Positions 1 to 7,746 of a DNA stretch of 12,001 nt are shown here, in pieces (position 1 is the first letter of the stretch; each line of letters opens with the position of its first letter). The notes under the pieces were generated by a model. It was not told where the DNA came from. It saw only the letters and a list, made by a program, of their open reading frames with translations, and did not search any database. The stretch is from Bacteroidetes bacterium UBA4408 (lineage in GTDB: Bacteria > Bacteroidota > Bacteroidia > UBA4408). The stretch covers positions 1 through 12,001 of the forward strand of contig DGQS01000100.1 of NCBI GenBank assembly GCA_002389785.1. Direction: 5' to 3'. The position numbers and the translations under genes were made by a program.

Positions 1-2
1 AA

Positions 3-269
3 CAAGCTCGTGCCTTAAGAAATAAAGAACTAGCTCCACACTTGTCATTTCTGGATTTCGGCGGTCACGGCTACGGTTTAGTTACCGCCACTTCCGATCA
101 ACTTTCAACCGAGTTTGTGTGTATTCCAAGACCATTCGAACGCAGCGAAGCTCCGGATGGTGGTCCTTTGCTTTATCGCGTTGTACACCGCACCAAATTA
201 TGGAAAGCGGGAGAGGCACCAAAGCTCGAAATGGAGATTCTGGAAGGCAATCCACAATATTGCTATTGA
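3..269 (+). CDS. PhoD-like alkaline phosphatase/phosphodiesterase family protein, C-terminal fragment
   Basis: The reading frame is open from the left edge of the window to a TGA at 267-269, so only the last 88 or so residues are present and the true start lies outside. The fragment contains FLDFGGHGYGLVTATSD, then EFVCIPRPFER, then GGPLLYRVVHRTKLW, and ends in a short LEGNP tail. This order matches the C-terminal end of PhoD-like metallophosphatases, where the conserved Gly-His-Gly-Tyr segment closes the active-site half and a small beta-rich tail follows. Family members are exported metal-dependent phosphomonoesterases or phosphodiesterases, but the catalytic core and any export signal are not visible here. 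An internal TTG at 42 lies within the conserved domain and is not a start. The gene converges on the TonB-receptor gene, with 115 bp between the stops. Identification rests on remembered family sequence patterns. Confidence 0.75.
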   Translation, partial: QARALRNKELAPHLSFLDFGGHGYGLVTATSDQLSTEFVCIPRPFERSEAPDGGPLLYRVVHRTKLWKAGEAPKLEMEILEGNPQYCY

Positions 270-384
270 GTATTTGCTAGTTAAAAAAAGCGCATTTTCA
301 AAAACAGGGAAGACGAATTAGATACCTTGAAATTATATGCAAGAGAAGAGACTTATTCAATTATTACTTCCGAACCTCTCTTAA

Positions 385-2754
385 TTAAAACTCCAAACGA
401 TAGCTCAAAATAGGAATCAATGGTGTTTGATACCAGTAATTTATTTCTCCGGTTTTACTGTTGAAATATTGCCCTCCAACATTCCTGCGATTCGTGGTAT
501 TTTGTATGTCTAATGCAACGGTACTGGTTAGTTTTTTATAATTGCGTTTCACACTCACGCGTATATCCAATCGGTAATAATCCGGATTTTTTTCTTTAAA
601 AGTTTGGTTATCATCAACAACCGTTTCTCCTTTGCTTACAGAGGCATTTAAATCAATAGGAGTATATCTGAATCCGCCTACATACAAAGCTTTTAAATTA
701 AAACCAATGACTCTACTTTTTCTTTTTTCTGATAATGTCCATTCTTTTCCTCCGGTAAATGAAAAGGTATAATTCGTATTAAATCGGGTATCGTACCAAA
801 CTCCATCGGCAGCTTTATATTTTGAATCGTAGAGTGAAGCCGACAATAAGTAATATAAGTTTTTATGCAGGAAGCGTTCATAAGTTAGTTCAAGTCCATA
901 GTTTTTTCCTAAGCCATTATTCACTAATTCATCAGCAGTGTAACCATCGGTAGAGTTTACTATTGAATAAGTTGAACTTGTATCTTTTGAAATAGGTAGT
1001 GAAAATAAATGCTGGTAATAAATTTCAGCTTTTATGTGCGAAAACGAATTGATGTTCACATCATATCCCATAACTATATGATGTGCCTTACTAAGCGCTA
1101 AATTTTTATTCGGCGTTAATATTCTACCATCTTCACTTTGTGATTGTGCAAAATAAACTCCAATAGGTTGCAACTGGCTATGAAGGCCATAACCCAAAGT
1201 GATATTTTGATTTGCATTTACATCGTATTTGAGTGATGCTCGTGGCTCAATGGAGTTTGAATTATTTAACAACAATTGATTGTAATGTAGACCTAGGTTG
1301 GTTGTTAATTGATTGCTCAATTTATAATTCCATTGAAAAAATGCCTGAAACGTTTGAGTTGCCCCTTTTACATGAATTCGGGTAATTAGTTCAGAAGTAT
1401 CTTTTTTGTCTTTCAATTCTAAATTATAACCTAATTGATTTGCTATAATTCCGGTTCTAACATTGCTTTTTGCGCTGATTTTTTTGGTATAGCTCGAACT
1501 TAAAGTAATTTTATTTTGGAAATATTTTTCTTCTTGTTCGGTTGTTAGATTAACAAAATCCTCCTGCAATTTATCATATTTTGAAGCATTTTGCGAACCC
1601 GAAAAAGCAAGTATTGTTTTTAAATAAGATTGATTGTTATATAACTTCGTATGGGTAATTCCAACCGCACCTGTATTGCTATAAAAGTTTGAATTGTATT
1701 GAGTAAAGCTGTCTTCGCTCCATTTAGCTGTATCTTTTTTAGCATTAGTTCGTTGATAGCTTAATCCGCCAAAGCCAAATACGCTAAAGTTTCCAACTTT
1801 CTTAGTGGGCAAGGAAACATTAAAAGAAAGATCTTGAAAATTAGTACTTCCATCATCTATTGGAACACCAATTTTGCTCAATAAATTTAATGTAGAATAG
1901 CGATAGTTAACTAAGTACGATCCTTCATAACCGGCTTTAATTGGTCCTTCGCTGGCAGCATCTACACCTAATAAACCTAGTTGAAAAGTATATTCCCGTT
2001 TCTCATTATTCCCTTTTCGAAGCTTTAAATCAAAAACTCCGGATAATGCATTCCCATATTCGGCAGCAAAAGCTCCCGTTGAAAAGTCTGAATTACCTAA
2101 TAATTGAGCACTTAAAATAGAGATTCCTCCACCGGAAGTACCTACACTCGAAAAATGATTTGGATTCGGTATTTCAACTCCTTCCATTCTCCACAACAAA
2201 CCATTGGGCGAGTTGCCACGAATGGAAATGTGGTTATTTCCATCAGGCCCTTGTGTTACTCCTGCAAACGAAGTTGCCATGCGTGCAGGATCATTCACAG
2301 CAGCTGCAAATTTTTGCGTTTCTTCTACTGAAAAGGTGCGCGTACTAACTGTCGACATAGGATTCAAAGCTTTGTTTTTTTCGACTTTTTCACTCACAAC
2401 AAATTCTTGGATGGCTTTACTTTCTTCTTCCAATTGCACTGTAATAACCAGTTCTTTTCCCGAATTAACTACCAGATTTTGCAAAACCAATTCTTTATAA
2501 CCAAGAAAACTCACACGTAAACTTTGTTTACCAATTGCTACTTCATTTAGTTTAAAATTACCTTCACTATCAGTACTACATCCTTTAATTGGCGATGAGT
2601 TCAGAAGGGTTATGATAACACCCGGTAAGGGTGATTGAGAAATTTTATCTACCACATTACCTCGAATTGTTTGGGTAATTGTTTGGGCAAATGTTGGGAT
2701 ACTAAAAGCTAGATTCACTAGATAAATTACTGCGATTTTTTTGAACGATTTCAT
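385..2754 (-). CDS. TonB-dependent outer-membrane receptor with CarboxypepD_reg-like N-terminal domain
   Basis: The 789-residue product starts at an ATG with a Sec signal peptide (residues 1-24, ending TFAQ). A CarboxypepD_reg-like beta-sandwich follows at about 28-111 (IRGNVVDKISQSPLPGV, TDSEGNFKL, VSFLGY), then a plug domain at about 130-246 (ISIRGNSPNGLLWRMEGVEI, FSTGAFAAEYGNALSGVFDL). The rest is a long beta-barrel of alternating aromatic/polar strands, ending SYRLEF with the terminal Phe typical of BAM-assembled proteins. It should take up a ligand across the outer membrane using TonB/ExbBD. No SusD-like partner is adjacent, so the substrate cannot be inferred. It lacks an N-terminal STN domain, which is instead encoded by the gene upstream. 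The 68-bp gap to that gene contains a promoter identical in both core boxes to that of the sigma operon, so expression under the neighbouring ECF sigma factor is likely. Complete, with no frameshift. Confidence 0.93.
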   Translation of the reverse strand: MKSFKKIAVIYLVNLAFSIPTFAQTITQTIRGNVVDKISQSPLPGVIITLLNSSPIKGCSTDSEGNFKLNEVAIGKQSLRVSFLGYKELVLQNLVVNSGKELVITVQLEEESKAIQEFVVSEKVEKNKALNPMSTVSTRTFSVEETQKFAAAVNDPARMATSFAGVTQGPDGNNHISIRGNSPNGLLWRMEGVEIPNPNHFSSVGTSGGGISILSAQLLGNSDFSTGAFAAEYGNALSGVFDLKLRKGNNEKREYTFQLGLLGVDAASEGPIKAGYEGSYLVNYRYSTLNLLSKIGVPIDDGSTNFQDLSFNVSLPTKKVGNFSVFGFGGLSYQRTNAKKDTAKWSEDSFTQYNSNFYSNTGAVGITHTKLYNNQSYLKTILAFSGSQNASKYDKLQEDFVNLTTEQEEKYFQNKITLSSSYTKKISAKSNVRTGIIANQLGYNLELKDKKDTSELITRIHVKGATQTFQAFFQWNYKLSNQLTTNLGLHYNQLLLNNSNSIEPRASLKYDVNANQNITLGYGLHSQLQPIGVYFAQSQSEDGRILTPNKNLALSKAHHIVMGYDVNINSFSHIKAEIYYQHLFSLPISKDTSSTYSIVNSTDGYTADELVNNGLGKNYGLELTYERFLHKNLYYLLSASLYDSKYKAADGVWYDTRFNTNYTFSFTGGKEWTLSEKRKSRVIGFNLKALYVGGFRYTPIDLNASVSKGETVVDDNQTFKEKNPDYYRLDIRVSVKRNYKKLTSTVALDIQNTTNRRNVGGQYFNSKTGEINYWYQTPLIPILSYRLEF

Positions 2755-2779
2755 AGAAGTTTTTTTGTGTTATGCATGT

Positions 2780-2810
2780 ATGACAACACAAATTAGGTTT
2801 ACCCCTATGC
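2780..2810 (-). promoter_or_regulatory. Predicted ECF-sigma promoter for the TonB receptor gene
   Basis: On the minus strand GCATAGGGGTAAA (2810-2798) is followed by an 11-bp spacer and TTGTCAT (2786-2780). Both boxes and the spacing are identical to those at 6251-6221 in front of the sigma-factor operon, while the spacers agree at about 1 of 11 positions. A G-rich -35 box and a -10 containing GTC are typical of ECF-sigma promoters. The -10 lies 25 bp before the receptor ATG, leaving room for a leader of roughly 15-20 nt. Confidence 0.8.
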
Positions 2811-2822
2811 TCGCAAAAAAAA

Positions 2823-4640
2823 TTAGAAAAAACTTAGTGCAATTTTTCCTCCGCCCCAACATTTAATGGCCATGTTACCCTGAAAGGTGGAATATAAATC
2901 GCCTGAAGATAATCTTCGGTCCAACTTGTTGTAATCTGCACCTTTAGTATCTGCTAAATACACAGTTAATTCAGGACCAAGGCTTATTCTGAACTTTTTA
3001 TGAATCAAAATATCTGCACCAATAAAGAGTTGGTTATGGAGGTTTGTTTTTAAAGGAACATCAATTGAAGTAAATACTTGCTTTGTACTAAGTTCTGCAC
3101 TACAACCAAAGCTTTTGCTAAGTGCAAAACTGCTTCCAATACCGTATCCTAGTGAATAGTTATTACCCGTGTTATAATTTATACCGGCAATAAATACATT
3201 GTGAAATTTTTCAACCCCGCTACCAAAGCTAAGGTAAGCGAATTGTAATTCATCTGTGCTTATGCTGAGTTTATGATACCCTTTTTTCACCCAACTAAAT
3301 AATCCTATTGGTATACCGCTTGCACTATCAGAACTATTTATCAAACCAAGTTGAACACCATTAAAATAATCTGCTTTATTTACAATGCCGGCGAGTTGCA
3401 TTCCTTTAAAGTAATGCGTTTTATTAACGATTCCACTTGTTTGTATACCTATTAAAGTATCTGCAATATTTACAATACCGGTTAATTGAACGCCTTTGCA
3501 AATAGTAACTTTATTAAATACACCACTCAATTGCACGCCGGTTGTTTTGCCTTTTACATAATTTCCTAATCCGGCAGTTTGTACTCCGCGAACATTGTTC
3601 TTATTCAAATTTAATAGTCCTGCAAGCTGCACCAATTGTGCTTTTCCACCATTAGAGTTAATCAGCCCCGCAGCCTGAACACCTTTCACATCGCCCGAAA
3701 CAATATTTCCCAATCCGGCCAATTGAACATATTGTACATCACCATTATCAATGTTTAGCAATCCTGCAATTTCCAACAAATTCACTCCTTTTGAATAACC
3801 CATCAAAATATTAAACGAATATTCATTTACTGTATTTACAGATAGTAAGTGATTTGTACTAATGTAAGGCACAAGTGATACGGAGGTAGAGGCAAATAGC
3901 GTATCACTGATGTTGCGAAAATTCGCATTAATTTTTCTGAATTTACTCCAAAATCCATCACTTTGAATTGACACAACAGAGGTGGTATCTTTTAAAGCTA
4001 GCTTTAAAGTGTCTTTTAATAATGTAATAGCATCGATTGTTTTGTAAGGCAATTTTTTTTCAACCGGATAGAGGAATACACTTAACTCTTGTTTTCTTTT
4101 ATTCACCACAATGAGCGAAGTATCCTTGAAATTTTCTTTAGCAAAGGATACAGTAAGCTGTGGAATTTTAGTAGTGTAACTCAACGCAAAATAACCATAC
4201 TTATCGGAACGTACAGAGTGACGTGTTTGCTTTACATAGATGCTTGCTTCTTCTATTCGGCTGCTATCAACAGCATTATAAACATACCCATTTAATAGGA
4301 GGTTGGATGAATGCGATTTTTCATCACAGGTGAGTATTAAAAACTTGCCTTTGTTCTTAAATTGACAATCGGAAGGTTCAAGTAATTGCTGCATTACTAG
4401 TCGAAGCGGGCGCTTGTTGCAGTGATACACAACTCGTTGTTGATCATTAAAAGTTTGCGCATACGAAAAAACAACTTGAGTTTGCTGGCTAATGCTTGCA
4501 AATATTTCGGCAAGCGTTTTATTAGATGCATGCAGCGTTACAGGTCGTTCAAGATAGGGGAGAGCCTGCCCAAACAAATTATTTGATAGAAGAAAGCAAA
4601 CATATAAGCAAAAGTGCCTAAGGGTGAATTTTACTTGCAT
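2823..4640 (-). CDS. Envelope protein with STN domain, CarboxypepD_reg-like domain and GVQLAGLxN surface repeats
   Basis: The 605-residue product starts with a Sec signal peptide (cleavage near residues 24-26, after FGQA). An STN (secretin/TonB short N-terminal) domain follows at about 27-107, with VTLHASNKTLAEIFASIS, a predicted beta strand, and LRLVMQQLLE. A CarboxypepD_reg-like domain spans about 115-192 (LNGYVYNAVDSSRIEEASIY, SDKYGYFAL). A linker leads into some ten repeats with the core GVQLAGLxN (about 285-446), resembling the LA_2272-type surface repeat as I recall it. A final 150-residue beta-rich region ends KIALSFF, with an aromatic C-terminus suggesting outer-membrane insertion. 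The ATG overlaps the end of the FecR gene by 10 bp, implying translational coupling. STN domains normally sit on FecA-type receptors and pass the signal to FecR. Here the domain is on a non-receptor protein, so it is probably the signalling partner of this FecR. Its exact role is inferred. Confidence 0.8.
   Translation of the reverse strand: MQVKFTLRHFCLYVCFLLSNNLFGQALPYLERPVTLHASNKTLAEIFASISQQTQVVFSYAQTFNDQQRVVYHCNKRPLRLVMQQLLEPSDCQFKNKGKFLILTCDEKSHSSNLLLNGYVYNAVDSSRIEEASIYVKQTRHSVRSDKYGYFALSYTTKIPQLTVSFAKENFKDTSLIVVNKRKQELSVFLYPVEKKLPYKTIDAITLLKDTLKLALKDTTSVVSIQSDGFWSKFRKINANFRNISDTLFASTSVSLVPYISTNHLLSVNTVNEYSFNILMGYSKGVNLLEIAGLLNIDNGDVQYVQLAGLGNIVSGDVKGVQAAGLINSNGGKAQLVQLAGLLNLNKNNVRGVQTAGLGNYVKGKTTGVQLSGVFNKVTICKGVQLTGIVNIADTLIGIQTSGIVNKTHYFKGMQLAGIVNKADYFNGVQLGLINSSDSASGIPIGLFSWVKKGYHKLSISTDELQFAYLSFGSGVEKFHNVFIAGINYNTGNNYSLGYGIGSSFALSKSFGCSAELSTKQVFTSIDVPLKTNLHNQLFIGADILIHKKFRISLGPELTVYLADTKGADYNKLDRRLSSGDLYSTFQGNMAIKCWGGGKIALSFF
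3303..3788 (-). repeat. Tandem protein repeat array (GVQLAGLxN units) inside the STN-domain gene
   Basis: Residues of about 285-446 consist of consecutive units with the core (G/V)VQLAG(L/I)xN, for example VQYVQLAGLGNIVSGD, VKGVQAAGLINSNGGK, CKGVQLTGIVNIADT and FKGMQLAGIVNKADY. The first complete units are 16 residues long, the later ones 15, and the last recognisable one 14. Alternating small/hydrophobic residues with a Gly and an Asn per unit suggest a beta-solenoid or beta-barrel stack. The DNA copies have diverged, so this is an old protein-level repeat and not a recent duplication. Confidence 0.85.
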
Positions 4641-5605
4641 TTTTCACCTTTAATCAAATAACCTTCACTGGTTTTAACATAGCTTAGTTCCAATGTTTCC
4701 GATACAATCGCAAGAATTGTTTCCAACTCTTCATTTGTAAATTGAGTTGTTATTTCACAATTGCTCAAGTCGGAATTTTCCAATTTAATTTTGGTTTTGT
4801 ACACAGAGTTCAATTTTAAAAGCACATCTGCAAGTCGAGCATGTGTAAATACCAAATGCAGTTTTTCATTATTTAATTTAGCAGGTGCTTCAATTCTTTT
4901 TTGAGACTTAATGTATAAGGCTTTTTCAGAGGCACGTATTTCGAGTGAACTGCCAATACTATCAAACAGTAATACAACCCCTTCATCAACGTTTACAAAA
5001 ATAGTATCACGAGTTGGATCTGCATCTATAGTAAATTTAGTTCCAATATCCTTAATATACACCTTCCCAACATCAACAATAAAGGGCATGGTTGAATCAT
5101 GAATTACTGAAAAATATGCGGTACCCTTTAACTGAAGTGTCCGGTTATTTTTTCCATAATTTTTATTTTCGCTAAGTGATGATTGCGCCGAGAGAAGAAC
5201 ATTGCTTCCATCACTAAGTTTTATTTCTTGTTGACGAATACCACTTTCATAAACAATTGTAGAACTTATCGAATGTGAAAATAAATAATAAAGTGTGCCG
5301 GCTACACCTATTAATAAAGCAATGGATGCAGCTATTTTAAAGAATGTATTAGAACGATTTGTTACTCGTGTAACAGCATCATTTTTCAACATTGGTTTAA
5401 TTTTTTCAAAAGCTAATGGAGTGTCAATTTCAACTCTTTCGCTAGCACCGGATATAGGTGTGTAAATTTTTTCGTAGTGTTTGAAAAGCGCTTCGTTTTC
5501 ACGCTTCAAACTTCTCCATTCATCAAGCAGCATAGCTTCTTCTGGACTAGCTTCACCTGCCAAATATTTTCCAATTAATTCGTGTATGTTATCAGTATTA
5601 ATCAA
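4631..5605 (-). CDS. FecR-family anti-sigma factor (with DUF4974-like C-terminal domain)
   Basis: The 324-residue product has a cytoplasmic N-terminal region (1-87, with IHELIGKYLAGEASPEE and LLDEWRS) that should bind the sigma factor. One membrane segment follows at about 88-110 (FKIAASIALLIGVAGTLYYL). The periplasmic FecR domain spans about 119-212 (IKLSDGSNVLLSAQSSL, LKGTAYFSV, FIVDVGKVYIKDIGTKFTI), and a DUF4974-like module spans about 248-318. Such proteins hold an ECF sigma factor inactive until an outer-membrane partner signals. The start is a TTG inside the overlap TTGATTAA with the sigma stop. An in-frame stop lies five codons upstream, and the next Met (residue 25) is already inside the conserved N-terminus, so TTG is the best choice. 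Synthesis is probably coupled to that of the sigma factor. The 3' end overlaps the STN gene by 10 bp. Confidence 0.93.
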   Translation of the reverse strand: MINTDNIHELIGKYLAGEASPEEAMLLDEWRSLKRENEALFKHYEKIYTPISGASERVEIDTPLAFEKIKPMLKNDAVTRVTNRSNTFFKIAASIALLIGVAGTLYYLFSHSISSTIVYESGIRQQEIKLSDGSNVLLSAQSSLSENKNYGKNNRTLQLKGTAYFSVIHDSTMPFIVDVGKVYIKDIGTKFTIDADPTRDTIFVNVDEGVVLLFDSIGSSLEIRASEKALYIKSQKRIEAPAKLNNEKLHLVFTHARLADVLLKLNSVYKTKIKLENSDLSNCEITTQFTNEELETILAIVSETLELSYVKTSEGYLIKGEKCK

Positions 5606-6173
5606 AGTAGCTTTTGCTTATATAAAGTAGTATTAATGGCAAGTATTCTTTTAACTGTTCGCGCAATATTTTCAAAGCTTTACCCATCTGATGCTCTATC
5701 GTTTTTATCGACAATCCCAACTGATCTGCTATTTCAGCATATTTCAATTGTTCAAACCGACTCATTTTAAATATTTTAGCACATTGCTCAGGCAATTGAT
5801 CAATAGCGTTTTCAATTTTTGTTTGCAATTCTTTTTGAAGAAACGAATGCTCCATTGTTACTTGTTCAACTGGCTGCTTCAGGCTTTCTTGTGCATAATT
5901 GCTCCTTACTTGCGCTTTTTTAATAAAATTCAAACAAGCATTGTACACCGATTTATAAAGCATGGCTTTAAATGAACTGTGTATTTCAAGATTCTGCTTC
6001 TTTTCCCAAATTGAAATAAACACCTGTTGTACTATATCTTCCGCTGCCTCCCGGTCTTTTAAAATGGTTTTGGCATAATTCACCAAGGTAGCGTAATAAC
6101 TAGTGAAAATTTTTTCAAAAGCTTCTATGCTGCCTTCCTTTATATTATTGATGAGTAATGCTTCTTCTTTCAA
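5598..6173 (-). CDS. ECF (FecI-like) RNA polymerase sigma factor
   Basis: It carries sigma-70 region 2 (AFEKIFTSYYATLVNYAKTI, DREAAEDIVQQVFISIWEK) and region 4 (IENAIDQLPEQCAKIFKM, YAEIADQLGLSIKTIEHQMG), with no region 1 or 3, which is the ECF layout. It should direct polymerase to the promoters at 6251-6221 and 2810-2780 when released by the FecR protein. The frame is open up to a TTG at 6227, but that codon is the first triplet of the predicted -10 box and would lie upstream of the transcript start. No in-frame ATG precedes region 2. The remaining candidates are TTG at 6200 and TTG at 6173. I chose 6173, which follows the purine-rich AGAAG and gives a family-like N-terminus (MKEEALLINNIKEGSIEAF), but 6200 is also possible. 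The 3' end overlaps the anti-sigma gene by 8 bp. Confidence 0.9.
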   Translation of the reverse strand: MKEEALLINNIKEGSIEAFEKIFTSYYATLVNYAKTILKDREAAEDIVQQVFISIWEKKQNLEIHSSFKAMLYKSVYNACLNFIKKAQVRSNYAQESLKQPVEQVTMEHSFLQKELQTKIENAIDQLPEQCAKIFKMSRFEQLKYAEIADQLGLSIKTIEHQMGKALKILREQLKEYLPLILLYISKSYFD

Positions 6174-6220
6174 TGCTTCTAGCTGAGCTTTGTTCGGCAA
6201 AGTTAGAATCTTTACTATAC

Positions 6221-6251
6221 ATGACAATTGATTAGTAATTTACCCCTATGC
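6221..6251 (-). promoter_or_regulatory. Predicted autoregulated ECF-sigma promoter of the sigma/anti-sigma operon
   Basis: On the minus strand GCATAGGGGTAAA (6251-6239), an 11-bp spacer and TTGTCAT (6227-6221) match the element in front of the TonB receptor at every box position and in spacing. Its place directly upstream of the sigma gene implies positive autoregulation. The predicted transcript start, about 6-8 bp past the -10, falls near 6213-6215, which excludes the TTG at 6227 as the sigma start codon. Confidence 0.8.
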
Positions 6252-6339
6252 GTAGAGATAATTTTATTTAGAAGTGCAATTTATTTTGCTTTGGAGTAAT
6301 AACTAAATAAGAATCCGTAAATTATTTTGGAAGAATGAA

Positions 6340-7746
6340 TTAACTCAACTCATAGTTTAAATTACCATCAGTATAAACCAACTCAAGTATGGTCTTCAAG
6401 TATTTTAATTTGTATTCGGCAAGTTTTAATTCGTTTTCGAGCCATTTATTTTCACGTGCATTTACCAAAAACAAAGAACTCTCCCCATTCATAAATTTCA
6501 ATTTTTCGGCTTCTACCAAAAGATTACTATAGTTCACTGATTTTTCAGCATTTATAATTTGTTCTTGACAAACCTTTAGAGTTTCAACAATAAATTTACG
6601 TTTGTTACTAAATTGATTTTGTTTATTAATGGTTTCAAGTTCATTGTTTTGAACTGCTATTTGAGCCATTTTGTACTCGTTTCTCGCTTTACGCAAATAA
6701 AGTGGAAACGAAAAGGTTGCACCCCATTTATAGGCATTTGTTGTAAAGCCCTGCAAATAGGGTTGAATATCATTACTCAAAAAATTGTAACTCACATCCA
6801 ACACAGGTTTTATCAATTCTCGTTTTAATCGAAGTTCGGTTTCCAAAATTTTTTGCTTTGCAATATATTGTGATAGCAAAGGATTGGAAATAGTTTCATT
6901 GGGTAAAAATTGCTGAATAGCGATTCTGGCCGAAAGGTACAATTGGTCTAAACTATCCGTATATACAATTGGGTCCTTAACCAATTCTTCGCTGTTCGAA
7001 ATTAAGGTTTGAATTTCTGTGCTTTTTTTATTCAACTCTATTTCACTTGCCTGCATTTCGAGCAATCGTCCTTGTAAATAAATTGCAGCTTCAATGGTGT
7101 CTACTGCAGGTTTTTCTCCTACGTTCGACAATTCGCTAATTCCAGTAAGACGCTGTTGTGCAAGATTTGAAAAATAAGCATAAATACTGTTTATTTTTTT
7201 TGAGTATATACCTTCCAAGTAAGTAGTTGATGCATAATAAAAGAGTTCGTTCAATTGTATTTTTAGTTCATCTTTATAGAAGTCCGAATAATAGTTAGCC
7301 TTCTTTAGTTCGGCCCTTCGTTTATCAATAAGCAAGCCTTGCAATAAACTTACTTCAACACCAACATAAGGCAAACCCGCTTCCGATGTTTCAAATTCAG
7401 GATTTAAATTAAGGCCTTGCCCATACTGATAACCCATTTTTAAATAGTGAGAAGAAAATAACGGTTGCTTTATTTCAGCCGAACCATAGTTGAAATAATT
7501 CTTGGAGTTATACTGTTTAGAATTGAATGAGCTATTTAATTGAGGGTCAAAATTTCCTTTTGCTGCCTTTAGCTGATAATCTGCAAATGGTAAATTATTC
7601 TCAGCCTTTTGTGCTTGCAAATTAGTGCTTTTAACCAGCGATAAAAATTTTCGATACGAAAGTTCTTTGTTACTCTGTGCGGTACTATTAATAACAAATA
7701 GCAAAATCTGCAGAAGTAAAATACTATTTCTTACTGGTAAGTTCAT
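6340..7746 (-). CDS. TolC-family outer-membrane efflux/secretion channel
   Basis: The product has 468 residues when started at the ATG at 7746. The frame continues upstream to an ATG at 7794, but that adds 16 residues ahead of the obvious signal peptide (MNLPVRNSILLLQILLFVIN, then STAQ) and lengthens the overlap with the upstream gene from 23 to 71 bp, so the shorter form is preferred. The mature protein has the two-fold OEP layout: long amphipathic helices, with short membrane-strand regions such as NSSFNSKQYNSKNYFNYG and a second set near LKPVLDV-like text (ELIKPVLDVSYNFLSND, YKWGATFSFPLYLRKARNEY). The FSFPLY..KARNEY segment is highly typical of TolC-family proteins. It should form the outer-membrane exit duct for the HlyD-type adaptor encoded just upstream. 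It is the last gene of the export operon. Confidence 0.9.
   Translation of the reverse strand: MNLPVRNSILLLQILLFVINSTAQSNKELSYRKFLSLVKSTNLQAQKAENNLPFADYQLKAAKGNFDPQLNSSFNSKQYNSKNYFNYGSAEIKQPLFSSHYLKMGYQYGQGLNLNPEFETSEAGLPYVGVEVSLLQGLLIDKRRAELKKANYYSDFYKDELKIQLNELFYYASTTYLEGIYSKKINSIYAYFSNLAQQRLTGISELSNVGEKPAVDTIEAAIYLQGRLLEMQASEIELNKKSTEIQTLISNSEELVKDPIVYTDSLDQLYLSARIAIQQFLPNETISNPLLSQYIAKQKILETELRLKRELIKPVLDVSYNFLSNDIQPYLQGFTTNAYKWGATFSFPLYLRKARNEYKMAQIAVQNNELETINKQNQFSNKRKFIVETLKVCQEQIINAEKSVNYSNLLVEAEKLKFMNGESSLFLVNARENKWLENELKLAEYKLKYLKTILELVYTDGNLNYELS

Noticed and set aside
115..321. A 68-codon plus-strand frame overlapping the phosphatase fragment
   Set aside because: It is the shifted frame of a well-matched phosphatase C-terminus and shows no domain pattern of its own.
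341..382. Possible terminator hairpin between the convergent phosphatase and TonB-receptor genes
   Set aside because: The arms AAGAGAAG and CCTCTCTT pair imperfectly across a loop of about 26 nt, with no adjoining T-run that would make a typical terminator.
3303..3788. The repeat array as a CRISPR-like or recent DNA tandem repeat
   Set aside because: The repeats are conserved only at protein level, in frame, with diverged codons and no identical DNA repeats or unique spacers.
6145..6222. A 25-codon frame beginning with ATG in the sigma-gene leader, out of frame with the sigma factor, as a possible upstream ORF
   Set aside because: Its ATG overlaps the predicted -10 box and would lie upstream of the transcript start. 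The peptide has no recognisable features.
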